Of a stretch of DNA of 64,000 nt, positions 40,366 to 49,506 are shown piece after piece. The notes beneath the pieces are model-generated. The model saw only the letters and a list, made by a program, of their open reading frames with translations, did no database searches and was not told the origin of the DNA. This DNA comes from Hymenobacter rigui (GTDB lineage: Bacteria; Bacteroidota; Bacteroidia; Cytophagales; Hymenobacteraceae). Where the stretch lies: NCBI RefSeq assembly GCF_003944715.1, contig NZ_RWIT01000002.1, positions 434,001 to 498,000 on the forward strand. The letters run 5' to 3'. The translations under genes and the position numbers were made by a program. The first letter of the stretch is position 1. Each line of letters begins with the position of its first letter.

Positions 40366-41721
40366 TTAGTCCGCGGTTGCGGCCGGCTGCTGGCTTTCCT
40401 CCACAAACCGGATGCCGTAGCTTGCCTCTAGCTCCGCCAGAATTGGCTCATACAGTTCTGGCGCTGTTGGGATAACCACGCCGCGCTGCGTAAGCCTTCC
40501 TTGGGTTAACCGGCGCACGGCCATAGCCAGGGGCAGGCCTACGGTTTTGGCCATGGCCGTGTGCACGGCATCATCGCCCAGCACCACCAAGGAGGAAGTG
40601 TGGCCGTGGTGCGCACCTTCCAGCTCGTATTCGAACTGATGCTGCATCACAATCATGTCCCGGTCGTGGGGCTGCAGGGCCCATTTTTCGGTGAGCAGCT
40701 TTTCCAGCAGCTGGGCGGGCGTAGCGTTGGCCATGCCTACCGGCCGCTCCGTGAACAGCTCCAGCCACACCAGGTGCTGCAGTACGGTACCAGCGGGGTC
40801 CAGGCCCAGGTAGGCGGCCACGCGGGCGGCCGTGTCGCCAGAGCCGGTGGGCAGATAGGCCTCCACCAGCTCCCGCCACGGCAGTGTAACCGGGTTATCG
40901 AGGTGCACGGCGTCATCGGTGAGGCCCAGGCGTACCAGTGCGTGCCAGCCCGCGCAGTAGCTGGGCCGGCGCAGGGTGCCACGCAGCATCGTGGGGATAT
41001 CTTCCAGGCCGTAAGGTGCACGGTAGCTCAGCGAATCCCGGTTGGCATAACCTTCAAATTCTCCGAAGCCGGGTACCGCTACGGTTTCCGTGCGGGCAAA
41101 CAGGTGCTGGTAAGGAATGAAGCGCGGGCGGCCGTTTTCCAGGAATTTGGCGGTACTCTGGCCGGCCAGCACCACGTTGCGCGGATTCCAGGTGAACTTG
41201 TACTTCCACGGATTATCTCCTTCCACTTCCGGGGCCAGCAGCCCCCCGCAGTAAGATTTGAACGACGTAACCACACCGCCCCGGGCCCGAATATCGTTGA
41301 GCACCCGCATAGCCGACATGTGGTCGAGGCCGGGGTCGAGGCCGCACTCCATCAAAATGGTAATACCAGCCTCCTGCGCTTCGGCCTCCAGGGCCCGGAT
41401 TTCCTCGCTCACGTAGCTGGCCGTGGCCAAGTGCCGCCGGTGCCGCACGCAGGCCCGCGCCACGGCTCCATGAAACAGAGCCGGCAGCATGGAAATCACC
41501 ACGTCGGCCTGAGGTACCAGCTCTTCCAGGCGGGCTTCGTCGTGCACATCGAAGGGCACGGCGCGGGCATACTCCGAGTGAGCCGCCAGCACGGGGGCCA
41601 GGTGGGCGGGCTGCATGTCGGCCACCGTCAGCTGCCAGCCTTCGGTGGGCGCGTGCAGCAGCAGGTATTGAATCAGGGAGGAAGCTGAGCGGCCGGCGCC
41701 CAGCAGCAGAATACGGGTCAT
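40366..41721 (-). CDS. Saccharopine dehydrogenase family protein
   Basis: 451 residues from ATG 41721, which opens directly with the Rossmann motif ILLLGAGRSA; upstream codons have no homology look. Later segments VVISMLPALFHGAVARACV, ECGLDPGLDHMSAM and SYCGGLLAPEVEGDNPWKYKFTWNPRNVVLAGQ follow saccharopine reductases/homospermidine-synthase-like enzymes. In Bacteroidota these enzymes are often annotated as saccharopine dehydrogenases of lysine metabolism, but the actual substrate is uncertain. The C terminus is a short Ala/Thr tail. Confidence 0.88.
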   Translation of the reverse strand: MTRILLLGAGRSASSLIQYLLLHAPTEGWQLTVADMQPAHLAPVLAAHSEYARAVPFDVHDEARLEELVPQADVVISMLPALFHGAVARACVRHRRHLATASYVSEEIRALEAEAQEAGITILMECGLDPGLDHMSAMRVLNDIRARGGVVTSFKSYCGGLLAPEVEGDNPWKYKFTWNPRNVVLAGQSTAKFLENGRPRFIPYQHLFARTETVAVPGFGEFEGYANRDSLSYRAPYGLEDIPTMLRGTLRRPSYCAGWHALVRLGLTDDAVHLDNPVTLPWRELVEAYLPTGSGDTAARVAAYLGLDPAGTVLQHLVWLELFTERPVGMANATPAQLLEKLLTEKWALQPHDRDMIVMQHQFEYELEGAHHGHTSSLVVLGDDAVHTAMAKTVGLPLAMAVRRLTQGRLTQRGVVIPTAPELYEPILAELEASYGIRFVEESQQPAATAD

Positions 41722-41935
41722 GTTGGGGGTGGGAAGGTGGGATGAACTCGGAGCCCAATATCTGCATAATGCCCGAGAGAAAGGCCCACAGTAGTTCTGT
41801 AAGTCCGTTTTCAATCATGGAGCTTCTCCATCTTCAGAAGTATCTGATTGTCTTCTCAAAAAAGGTTGTACATTCGCCGCCCCCTTTTTCACTACCCGGG
41901 GCCGCTTGCCGGTGCCGGGCCGTTCTTTGCCTCCA

Positions 41936-42430
41936 ATGGCCCACCCCCTTCACCTGACCATCACCGTTGACGTGGTGGCTTCCGAAGCCGACCTTACTCC
42001 CGCCGAAGCTGCCACCTGGCAGGCGGCCCGCGCTGCTACCGACCACGCGTACGCGCCCTACTCCCACTTTCACGTAGGTACTGCCCTGCTGCTCGATGAT
42101 GGCTCCATTTTTCGGGGCACCAATCAGGAAAACGCGGCCTACCCATCCGGGCTCTGTGCCGAGCGTACGGCCCTGTTCGGGCTGGCCGCTACCCAGCCGG
42201 AGCGCCGTATTGTGGGTATGGCCGTAGCGGCCCGCCCGGCCAATGGAGAGTTTGTGCCGGTTACCTCCTGCGGCGCGTGCCGCCAGGTGATGGCCGAGTA
42301 CGAGCACCGCCAGAAACAGCCCATTCCGCTACTGCTGCCCGGCCCCAATGGCAGCATCTACCGGTTTCGCTCCCTCTCCGACCTGCTACCCTTCGGCTTC
42401 ACGGCCGACGACCTGCCCTCGGCACAATAG
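41936..42430 (+). CDS. cdd: Cytidine deaminase
   Basis: 164 residues from ATG 41936. Zinc and catalytic residues lie in NQENAAYPSGLCAERTALF (CAE motif with its catalytic Glu) and CGACRQVMAEYE (C-x2-C). Length and layout match the small tetrameric cytidine deaminases, which convert cytidine or deoxycytidine to uridine or deoxyuridine for pyrimidine salvage. A second base deaminase at 34808 is separate in family. The esterase gene follows two bases after the stop. Confidence 0.93.
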   Translation: MAHPLHLTITVDVVASEADLTPAEAATWQAARAATDHAYAPYSHFHVGTALLLDDGSIFRGTNQENAAYPSGLCAERTALFGLAATQPERRIVGMAVAARPANGEFVPVTSCGACRQVMAEYEHRQKQPIPLLLPGPNGSIYRFRSLSDLLPFGFTADDLPSAQ

Positions 42431-42432
42431 CC

Positions 42433-43095
42433 ATGCAGGCCCGGGAACAGCACCTGGCCGTTACACGCTCGGCCCGTTATTATCAGCTGGGCGAACTTAC
42501 GCCCGCTACCCGGCGGGTGTGGTTTGTGGTGCACGGCTACGGGCAGCTGGCCGCCTACTTCATCCGGCACTTCGCCCACCTCACCGCTGCCGACCCGGCG
42601 CTGGTAGTTATTGCGCCCGAAGGATTGTCGCGCTTTTACCTGCAGGGCTCTTCCGGCCGCGTCGGGGCTACTTGGATGACGAAGGACGACCGGCTGACGG
42701 AAATTGCCGATTACGTGGGCTACCTCAATCAACTGGCCGCCAGCATACTGCCCCAGGCGGCACCGGAAACAGAAATTACCGTGCTGGGTTTTTCGCAGGG
42801 AGCCGCCACCATCAGCCGCTGGCTGGCCAAGGCAGTTTTCCGGCCCAGCCACCTGGTCCTCTGGGCCGGGGGCTTCCCGCCCGATATGGAACTACCTACG
42901 GCTACCCACCTGCTTCGTCAAGTGCCCGTTACGCTGGTGTGTGGCACCGAGGACGAGTATGTATCGGAGGTGCAGCTCCGGCAGCAGCAGCAGTTTCTGG
43001 AGCAGTTGGGTTCTACGCCCCGCATCCTCCGCTTCCCCGGCCGGCATACCCTGGATGCCGCCACACTTACCGAGTTAGCTAATCCGGCATCATAA
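42433..43095 (+). CDS. Alpha/beta-hydrolase (carboxylesterase/phospholipase type)
   Basis: 220 residues from ATG 42433, two bases after cdd. Serine hydrolase triad: S121 in GFSQGAAT, D174 in GTEDEYV and H205 in PGRHTLD; oxyanion strand FVVHGYGQ at 32-38. This is the short cap-less carboxylesterase/lysophospholipase subgroup. The tight spacing implies co-transcription with cytidine deaminase, but no metabolic link is evident. A 20-bp terminator stem ends the unit. Confidence 0.85.
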   Translation: MQAREQHLAVTRSARYYQLGELTPATRRVWFVVHGYGQLAAYFIRHFAHLTAADPALVVIAPEGLSRFYLQGSSGRVGATWMTKDDRLTEIADYVGYLNQLAASILPQAAPETEITVLGFSQGAATISRWLAKAVFRPSHLVLWAGGFPPDMELPTATHLLRQVPVTLVCGTEDEYVSEVQLRQQQQFLEQLGSTPRILRFPGRHTLDAATLTELANPAS

Positions 43096-43134
43096 AAAAG
43101 GCTTCTCCTGCTGACAGGAGAAGCCTTTTTTATG
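43091..43134. terminator. Bidirectional terminator with 20-bp perfect stem
   Basis: 43091-43110 pairs with 43115-43134. It overlaps the esterase stop codon and faces the convergent SDR gene. Confidence 0.85.
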
Positions 43135-43147
43135 AACAGACCAAGAG

Positions 43148-43894
43148 TTAGCTGCGCCGAATAGTAGTGGCAGCGCCCTGCGCCGTGGGCAGCAACAGCA
43201 CTTCGGCTACGTTCACGTGGGGCGGACGCGTTACCATAAACCGGATAACGTCGGCCACGTCCTCGGCCTTCAGCGGCTCGAAGCCTTCATATACTTTAGC
43301 GGCACGCTCCGTGTCGCCTTTGAAGCGCACCTCCGAAAACTCGGTTTCCACGGCTCCGGGGTTTACTTCGGCCACCCGAATGTTATGGGGCAGCAAGTCC
43401 AGCCGCATACACTTTGTAAGGGAGGCCACGGCCGCTTTGGAGGCACAGTACACGTTACCATTAGCGTAAGCCTCATACCCGGCAATGGAGCCGATATTGA
43501 TGATGTGGCCCACGTTGCGGCGCGTCATGGCCGGCAGCACGGCCTTGCTCACGTACAGCAGCCCCTTCACATTGCCATCCAGCATATCGTCCCAGTCCTG
43601 CGGGTTACCACTCTGAATGGGAGCCAGACCGTGGGCGTTGCCGGCGTTGTTGATGAGCACGTCCACGTCCTGAAACTCAGCGGGCAGACTTTGTACAGCG
43701 GTTTCTACGGCGGCCCGGTCACGCACATCAAACGTGAGCAGGTGCGTGGGCGTACCAGCCAGTTGCTGCGCCAGTTCCTCCAGTCGCTCCCGGCGGCGGC
43801 CCGCCAGCACCAGCCGGAAACCGGCCTCTGCCAACGCTACGGCCGTAGCCCGCCCAATCCCCGACGAAGCGCCGGTTACAAATGCAGTTTTCAT
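43148..43894 (-). CDS. YdfG-like SDR (NADP-dependent 3-hydroxy acid / L-allo-threonine dehydrogenase)
   Basis: 248 residues. TGASSGIG (7-14), NNAGNAHGLAPIQSGNPQDWD near 84, NIGSIAG with catalytic YCASK (Y-x3-K near 152), and the ending GAVETEFSEVRF, VIRFMVTRPPHVNV. These features match the YdfG group, which oxidises the beta-hydroxyl of serine, allo-threonine and 3-hydroxy acids such as 3-hydroxypropionate, reducing NADP+. The start is the first ATG. Confidence 0.9.
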   Translation of the reverse strand: MKTAFVTGASSGIGRATAVALAEAGFRLVLAGRRRERLEELAQQLAGTPTHLLTFDVRDRAAVETAVQSLPAEFQDVDVLINNAGNAHGLAPIQSGNPQDWDDMLDGNVKGLLYVSKAVLPAMTRRNVGHIINIGSIAGYEAYANGNVYCASKAAVASLTKCMRLDLLPHNIRVAEVNPGAVETEFSEVRFKGDTERAAKVYEGFEPLKAEDVADVIRFMVTRPPHVNVAEVLLLPTAQGAATTIRRS

Positions 43895-43969
43895 AATTCA
43901 GTAGCTAGGTTGCCCCTCCCGCGGAAGGGCAACGTCAGAATAAGCAGTCCGTGGTTGATACACCAGCAG

Positions 43970-44743
43970 CTATCTGCCCGACCAGATGTTCAGGTACAGC
44001 GTCACAGTATTACTTTTCATACTCTGCAGGCTGCGGCTGTACACGTCGTTGTTATTGGGCACGTACAGGTTGGTGAGGCCGTGGGAGAAGCGCAGTTCCG
44101 GCGAGAATTTGAAGAACGGATAAAACAGGTCCATTCCCACGCCGTACTCAATGGCCACATCGGAGCGGCCGGCTTCCAGCAGCGTCTGGGTAGTTTCCTT
44201 TTTCCGCCCCCCAATGGTGAAACTGGGCTTTATTCCGCCAATGATATACACCCGCGAGTTGCGCCGGCGCTCCGATTTCAGCTTGAACAGCAACGGGAAA
44301 TCCAATTGGGTAGCACTGATTTCCTGATCCTCAATTTCCTTGGGGTCGTTGGGATACTGGGCCGTATTCTGCGAGTAGCCGTAAGGCTTGAACTCGATGC
44401 GCCGGGTAAGGAAGCTCACACCGGGCGCAAAGTTCAGGGCCCCGTAGTAGCCAAGCCGCACATCGGCCAGAAACCCCACCGAGCCGCCGGGGCTCACTAC
44501 CGAGTTGGCCGATACGCCCTGACTGGGGTAGCCGGCCGCCTGCTCCAGCTTATAGCGCGAGAAGTTGGGTGCCACGTACATGCCCAGGTGCAACCACCGG
44601 TCGTCGTAGCCCGGCAGGTTGTTTACTGTCACCGATTTTACCCGGCCATTTTTGCCTCTGTTAGCGCTCGACAGGCTTTTTTTCTGGGCCTGCGCTCCAA
44701 AGGGCAACGCCCCGATGGCCAGGGCAACTACTGCCAGACGCAC
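43970..44743 (-). CDS. porT: PorT-like outer-membrane protein (type IX secretion)
   Basis: 257 residues. I place the start at GTG 44743, whose G is the last base of the upstream TAG stop; it gives a proper signal peptide (MRLAVVALAIGALPFGAQA), whereas the ATG at 44794 lies 52 bases inside the previous gene. The rest is an eight-stranded-barrel-like protein with alternating aromatic strands (LGYYGALNFAPGVSFLTRRIEF, FPLLFKLKSERR). PorT is needed for type IX secretion and gliding, and the ubiE-porT order is conserved in Bacteroidota, which supports the call. Translationally coupled. Confidence 0.8.
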   Translation of the reverse strand: MRLAVVALAIGALPFGAQAQKKSLSSANRGKNGRVKSVTVNNLPGYDDRWLHLGMYVAPNFSRYKLEQAAGYPSQGVSANSVVSPGGSVGFLADVRLGYYGALNFAPGVSFLTRRIEFKPYGYSQNTAQYPNDPKEIEDQEISATQLDFPLLFKLKSERRRNSRVYIIGGIKPSFTIGGRKKETTQTLLEAGRSDVAIEYGVGMDLFYPFFKFSPELRFSHGLTNLYVPNNNDVYSRSLQSMKSNTVTLYLNIWSGR

Positions 44744-45471
44744 TATTTTTGAGCCGTGTAAATGGAGCTGATGCCGAACGTGAGGGGTTGCCATGCAGGA
44801 GAGGTAAAGCCAACTTTACGCAGAATTGCCAGAAAATCCTGACCATCCGGGAAGGCCTGCACCGATTCGGGCAGGTACGTATAAGCGGCGCGGTCTTTGG
44901 AAATCAACTTGCCGAATACCGGCAGAATGTTTTTGAAGTAGAAGTTGTAGGCCTGCTTCATGGGGAAAGCCGTGGGCTTGCTGAACTCCAGCACCACCAT
45001 CTTGCCGCCCGGCCGCAGCACCCGGTACATTTCCGAGAGTCCCTTTTCCAGGTTCTCGAAGTTGCGCACTCCGAATGAAGCCGTTACGGCATCAAAATGG
45101 TTATCCAGAAACGGCAGGGCCTCCGAGTCGCCCAGCTCCAGCCGGATGCGCTGGCTCAGGCCCTTCTGCTCCAGCTTGCGCCGTCCTACCTCCAGCATCC
45201 CCTCCGAAATATCCACACCCGTAATCTGGGCATCGGGCGTGGCGGCCCGCAGGGTTTCAATGGCGAAGTCGGCGGTGCCGGTAGCAATGTCCAGCACCCG
45301 GGCCGGCCGCAGCTGTTTCAACTCATCCACGGCCTTGCGCCGCCAGTAGATGTCCGTGCCCACACTCAGAAAGTGGTTCAGGAAGTCATACTTGCCGGCA
45401 ATGCTATTGAACATCTGGGCCACCTGCGACTTTTTGCCGGCGGCGTCATCTTTGTAGGGAACTACGGACAT
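44743..45471 (-). CDS. ubiE: Demethylmenaquinone methyltransferase (MenG/UbiE)
   Basis: 242 residues. Class I SAM methyltransferase with [12 protein letters not shown] near 62-73, and the UbiE/MenG signatures [18 protein letters not shown] and [36 protein letters not shown]. It methylates demethylmenaquinone in the last step of menaquinone synthesis, the usual respiratory quinone of Bacteroidota. It overlaps the start of porT by one base. Confidence 0.95.
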   Translation of the reverse strand: MSVVPYKDDAAGKKSQVAQMFNSIAGKYDFLNHFLSVGTDIYWRRKAVDELKQLRPARVLDIATGTADFAIETLRAATPDAQITGVDISEGMLEVGRRKLEQKGLSQRIRLELGDSEALPFLDNHFDAVTASFGVRNFENLEKGLSEMYRVLRPGGKMVVLEFSKPTAFPMKQAYNFYFKNILPVFGKLISKDRAAYTYLPESVQAFPDGQDFLAILRKVGFTSPAWQPLTFGISSIYTAQK

Positions 45472-45549
45472 ACTTCTCAGGGCGAAGAACGAGGAAACTC
45501 AGGCAAAATTGCCCAATTACAACGGCCCGCCCAGCATTATGTTAAAAAA

Positions 45550-45580
45550 AAACGGGTCGGGCTGCTGGCCCGACCCGTTT
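45550..45580 (-). terminator. Terminator of the PorE-like gene
   Basis: 13-bp GC-rich stem 45550-45562 with 45568-45580, followed on the minus strand by a long T-run (A-run 45544-45552 on plus). Confidence 0.85.
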
Positions 45581-45600
45581 GCTTCAGCTAAACCCAACGC

Positions 45601-47859
45601 TTAGTCGTTGTCGGTCTTCACTTTGGTCTTCTCACCGTTGGCATCTTTTGCCTTCGAGTCGATGGTACCGTCCTTGGTCACGGTCTTGCTCTTCTCGTCG
45701 TTGGCACCTTTGGTTTTTACTTTCACTTTGTCGCTGTCCTCATCCACTTTGGTTTTCACCTTGGTGCCATCGGGCAGCTTCGCCTTGCTCTTGCCAGGCT
45801 GCAGCGGCATGGTGGTAGTGGTAGTCGAGGAAGACGAACCCGTTGAGTTAGCCCCCGAGGTAGGCGTAGCAGGGTTCAGCGTCGGAGCTGCCTCGCCTTC
45901 TTTGGTAATCACGCGGAAGTCGGTGCGGCGGTTGAGCTGCATGTTCTCCGGCGAATCGTTGGCGGCTACCGGACGACGCTCACCGTAGCTTACCGTCACC
46001 ATGCGCGTTTCGGCTACACCCTGCTTTTTCAGGTAGTTGTAGGCCACATCCGCACGGTTCTGGCCGAGTACCATGTTGTACTCATCGGTATTGCGCGAGT
46101 CGCAGTTACCTTCAATTGAGATGTTGATGCCGGGGTTAGCCTTCAGAATCTCGCTGATTTTGTTCAGCTCCGTAATCGACTCCGGCCGCAGCTTGTACTT
46201 GTCAGTATCGAAATAAATCGGCTTCAGCGCAACAATACCACGGTTTAAAGTATCGATGTACGGTACGTAGAAGTCCTTGGTAATGGTAGTCGAGTCGTTA
46301 GTCGAAATCGGCACGGCAAACTCCTGCGTCTCGATGTTCTTGCCATCCTTCGACACGGCTACCTGGTAGGTACGGCCCGAAAGCACGCTCACCTGGTAGT
46401 CGCCGGTTACGGGCTTGGTGATGTCGCGGTAGCTCAGGGCCGTTTTATCGGCCTGGGTTCCGCTGAACACCAGCTCCACGCCCGGAATTACTGTGCTGTC
46501 CTTCTGGCTCAGCACCCGGCCGCGGATAATGGCGTTTTTTATGTAGTTGATGGTGTAGATATCCTTCTCACCGTAACCACCGATGCGGTACGACGACAGG
46601 TAAGCGTACGAGCCATCCGGCGACAGGCGGTAATACGTGTCGTCATCGGGGGTGTTTATGGGGTAGCCCATATTCTCGGCCCGGCCCCACTTGCGGCCCA
46701 CCGAGTCCCACTCCGATTTGAAAATATCGTATCCACCCATCGTGTTATGACCACGCGAGGAGAAGTACAGCGTCTTGCCGTCGCGGCTCAGGTACGGGCT
46801 GTCGTCATCGTACGCCGTGTTAACGGCGTTACCGATGGTTTTAGCCGGTCCCCAGTCGCCACCGGGCTGACGGGTAGCATAGTAAATATCCAGCGTGTTA
46901 TCGTCCGAATACTTGCTGGTCGAAAAGTAAATCGTCAGTCCATCGGGCGTGATGTAAGCATCCGACTCGAAAGCCGACGTGTTGATGTTCTTATTCAGCT
47001 TTTTCGGCTCCGTCCAGTCAGCTCCCGATTTCTCCGAATACAGGATGTCCCCGTTCTCGTCGTTGCGGTACATGAGCAGCTTGGTGTCGTTATCGAACAC
47101 CTGAATTGAAGCATCATGGCCTTTGCCGTTCAGCACGCCGCTCAGGGAGCGGGGCTTTTCCCAGTTCTCATCGTCGATGCGCTTGGCTTCGTAGATGTTC
47201 TCGTAGTACTGGCCGTCGGCGGCAATTTTGTTTTTATCCTTCACGGTGCCGTCGGCGCTTACGGCCGGGGCGTTGCTCATGTCATCGGAGCGCGACGTGA
47301 ACAGCAGGATTTTATCGTCAGCCGAAATTACCGGGCTGTGCTCCGACCATTGCGTGTTGATGGTGGGGCCCAGGTTTTTCACGAAGATATCCTTGGGGCT
47401 GTTGAACTGCACCTTGGCGTTTTTGCTGTGCTGAATCAGCTGCGCCAGCTCCTTTTTACGGGTGTCTTTGCTCTTCAGGGTGGCGTTGTAGGCCTGGAAG
47501 TGCGAAATAGCCTCGTCGAAGTTGTAGTTCAGGTGGTCAACCCGGCCCAGCCAGTATTCTACGTCCTTGGATACATTCTTCTTCAGGCGCTGCGCCTTAT
47601 AGATATAGTCGCTGGCTTTTTCTTTATCAAACGACATATAGGCAATACCCGCCCGGAACAGTGCCTGCGCATTGTTTGGCTCCTTGGCCAGCACTTGCTC
47701 ATAGTAAGGCAAAGAGGCCCGGTAGTTCTCTTGTCCGAAGAACTTATTGGCAGTCTTCAGTTGCTTTCGTGTGCTCTGAGCCAGGGCAGGCTGGGCCACA
47801 GCAGCCGTAAGCGCGAAGGCGCACGAGGCTTTCAATAACCTTCTGACTAAGTTGTCCAT
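45601..47859 (-). CDS. TPR-PD40-OmpA outer-membrane protein, PorE-like architecture
   Basis: 752 residues from ATG 47859, which opens a signal peptide ending VAQPALAQ. In order: TPR helices (about 28-170), PD40/WD40-like beta-propeller repeats (about 180-460; SPVISADDKILLFTS, DAYITPDGLTIYFST, SPYLSRDGKTLYFSS, YYRLSPDGSYAYLSS), a carboxypeptidase-regulatory-like beta-sandwich (about 465-550) and an OmpA C-terminal peptidoglycan-binding domain (about 570-685). This is the order described for PorE of the type IX secretion system, though Cytophagales have several paralogues. After it comes a Lys/Asp/Thr-rich tail of about 70 residues, which is unusual. Confidence 0.88.
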   Translation of the reverse strand: MDNLVRRLLKASCAFALTAAVAQPALAQSTRKQLKTANKFFGQENYRASLPYYEQVLAKEPNNAQALFRAGIAYMSFDKEKASDYIYKAQRLKKNVSKDVEYWLGRVDHLNYNFDEAISHFQAYNATLKSKDTRKKELAQLIQHSKNAKVQFNSPKDIFVKNLGPTINTQWSEHSPVISADDKILLFTSRSDDMSNAPAVSADGTVKDKNKIAADGQYYENIYEAKRIDDENWEKPRSLSGVLNGKGHDASIQVFDNDTKLLMYRNDENGDILYSEKSGADWTEPKKLNKNINTSAFESDAYITPDGLTIYFSTSKYSDDNTLDIYYATRQPGGDWGPAKTIGNAVNTAYDDDSPYLSRDGKTLYFSSRGHNTMGGYDIFKSEWDSVGRKWGRAENMGYPINTPDDDTYYRLSPDGSYAYLSSYRIGGYGEKDIYTINYIKNAIIRGRVLSQKDSTVIPGVELVFSGTQADKTALSYRDITKPVTGDYQVSVLSGRTYQVAVSKDGKNIETQEFAVPISTNDSTTITKDFYVPYIDTLNRGIVALKPIYFDTDKYKLRPESITELNKISEILKANPGINISIEGNCDSRNTDEYNMVLGQNRADVAYNYLKKQGVAETRMVTVSYGERRPVAANDSPENMQLNRRTDFRVITKEGEAAPTLNPATPTSGANSTGSSSSTTTTTMPLQPGKSKAKLPDGTKVKTKVDEDSDKVKVKTKGANDEKSKTVTKDGTIDSKAKDANGEKTKVKTDND

Positions 47860-48077
47860 TGTTGGAGGGGTTAGGGAAATAAGGAGTTGCAAAGGAGGAG
47901 AGAATACCCCGAACGCCGGTTGCGCGTAGCGGATTTTCAAGAGTTGCCTCTTATACTGAAAACCCGCCTCAGGGTTGAGGGGTAGTAGGTAAAAATGTGC
48001 TGCTACACGTAAATAACTGGTCGTTAGCCACACATTTTGCCCACTACATACATCCCCAAAGACGGGGAATAAGCGGG

Positions 48078-48085
48078 CAAAGATA
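48078..48085 (-). promoter_or_regulatory. Bacteroidota -7 box TATCTTTG for the PorE-like gene
   Basis: Exact TAnnTTTG on the minus strand, about 220 bases before the ATG. Confidence 0.5.
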
Positions 48086-48278
48086 GGAATTTCATAATAC
48101 GGCCTTCGCCGCATCCAATTACGTAAAATAGCAGGCAGTGAAGCAGAAAAGAAATGAAGTTTTCCGCTCCAAAACCTTTCCTGAATGCATTACCGGACGC
48201 ACAAATATAGTTCGCCTACTTAAATTACAAGGTTTTTCCCAAAAAAATTATGTGTCGTAACGCCCGTCATTGAATACC

Positions 48279-48286
48279 TACCTTTG
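48279..48286 (+). promoter_or_regulatory. Bacteroidota -7 box TACCTTTG for engB
   Basis: Exact TAnnTTTG, 24 bases before the ATG at 48310. Confidence 0.55.
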
Positions 48287-48309
48287 CTGCTCAGATCATC
48301 CTTGAACTC

Positions 48310-48927
48310 ATGAATATCCAGGACGCAAAATTTTTGATGAGCAATTCCCGGGTGGAGGACTGTCCCGCGCCCACCCTGCCGGAGTATGCCTTCATTGGGC
48401 GCTCGAATGTTGGCAAGTCGTCGCTGATTAACATGCTCACCAACCATAAGGGGCTTGCCAAAACGTCTTCGCTGCCGGGTAAAACTCAGTTAATCAATCA
48501 TTTTATCATTAATAATAATTGGTATCTGGTTGATTTACCGGGCTATGGATACGCTCGGGTCAGTAAAGATGCGCGCGTCAAATGGTCGCGCATGATTAAT
48601 TATTATTTACGCAAGCGCGAAAATCTGGCGTGTGTATTTGTGCTTATTGATTCCCGTCATACGCCCCAGGCGGTAGATCTGGAATTTATGGAGCAACTGG
48701 GTACCGAAGGAATTCCGTTCGTATTGGTATTTACTAAAGCTGATAAACAATCCGGCTCCCGGACGCAGCAAAACGTGGTGGATTATCTGCGTAAAATGGA
48801 GGAAACCTGGGACGAGGTACCCCGGCATTTTGTCACCTCCGCGGAAGAGAAAACCGGCCGTGAGGAGGTGCTCAGCTTCATTGAGGAGATTAACCGGCAG
48901 TACGCCGAAACGCCCGATAATGCGTAG
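48310..48927 (+). CDS. engB: Ribosome biogenesis GTPase EngB (YihA/YsxC)
   Basis: 205 residues, normal length. GTPase motifs G1 GRSNVGKSS (near 30-38), G3 DLPGYGYARV, G4 TKAD and G5 SAEE. It is an essential GTPase in late large-subunit ribosome assembly. The stretch 48490-48660 uses visibly more AT-rich codons than its neighbours, probably local drift since the gene is core. Followed by a TonB-domain protein after 75 bases. Confidence 0.95.
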   Translation: MNIQDAKFLMSNSRVEDCPAPTLPEYAFIGRSNVGKSSLINMLTNHKGLAKTSSLPGKTQLINHFIINNNWYLVDLPGYGYARVSKDARVKWSRMINYYLRKRENLACVFVLIDSRHTPQAVDLEFMEQLGTEGIPFVLVFTKADKQSGSRTQQNVVDYLRKMEETWDEVPRHFVTSAEEKTGREEVLSFIEEINRQYAETPDNA

Positions 48928-49002
48928 ATTGGCCTCGTAATTGCCAGGCTCCGGCGGGAGTCTTTCCTACCGTGTTTTTCGCTTTTCTCCGCTCACGTTC
49001 AC

Positions 49003-49476
49003 ATGAAAAAATTCGCTTTCCTGTTGGGTATCGGACTGCTGGCTTGCTCAGCTCCCGTATTGGCCCAAAAAACCAAGGTTAAGATAAAAACCGACGGCCC
49101 GACGCCCGAAACGACGACTGCCCCGGATGAGGCCGCCCCGGCTGCTCCGGCGCATGCGCCCAAGGCCATTCCGGTGGCGGAATATTACGAAGGCGGTCAG
49201 GAAGCTATGTACGCCTTCATTGAGAAGGAGCTGAAATATCCGATTATGGCGCGCCGCAACCGGATTCAGGGTCAGTGCATTGTGAGCTTCACGCTGAACA
49301 CCGATGGCACTATGTCGGGGATTAAGCTGGTGAAGAACATTGGCGGCGGCTGCGGCGAGGAAGCTCTGCGCATAGTACGCCTGCTGAAGTTCAATAAGCC
49401 CGACTACGCTATTCTGACCAGCCTACCCGTTACGTTTAAATTGCCGGTCCCCGGCCAAGCCGCCCCAACTGAGTAA
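49003..49476 (+). CDS. Exported TonB C-terminal-domain protein
   Basis: 157 residues. Signal peptide (MKKFAFLLGIGLLACSAPVLAQ), a Pro/Ala/Thr/Lys linker (23-57), then a TonB_C domain (60-150): EAMYAFIEKELKYPIMARRNRIQGQCIVSFTLNTDGTMSGIKLVK and a helix EEALRIVRLLKF. Unlike true TonB it has no N-terminal inner-membrane anchor, so it is probably periplasmic, a type common in Bacteroidota with unclear partners. Its stop codon overlaps the promoter of the next gene. Confidence 0.82.
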   Translation: MKKFAFLLGIGLLACSAPVLAQKTKVKIKTDGPTPETTTAPDEAAPAAPAHAPKAIPVAEYYEGGQEAMYAFIEKELKYPIMARRNRIQGQCIVSFTLNTDGTMSGIKLVKNIGGGCGEEALRIVRLLKFNKPDYAILTSLPVTFKLPVPGQAAPTE

Positions 49477-49481
49477 CTTTG
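49474..49481 (+). promoter_or_regulatory. Bacteroidota -7 box TAACTTTG overlapping a stop codon
   Basis: Exact TAnnTTTG whose first three bases are the TAA stop of the TonB_C gene; 26 bases before the DUF5606 ATG. Confidence 0.5.
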
Positions 49482-49506
49482 CACTTTCAACAACCGCTTA
49501 CATCCT

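Larger units (their letters stand above)
47860..48309. other. Long divergent leader region between PorE-like gene and engB
   Basis: 450 bases without a gene. A minus-strand -7 box at 48078-48085 implies a leader of about 210 bases for the PorE-like mRNA, with a small CCTCA/TGAGG stem near 47968. A plus-strand -7 box at 48279-48286 serves engB. The stretch 48190-48260 is AT-rich. No ORF of note. Confidence 0.5.
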
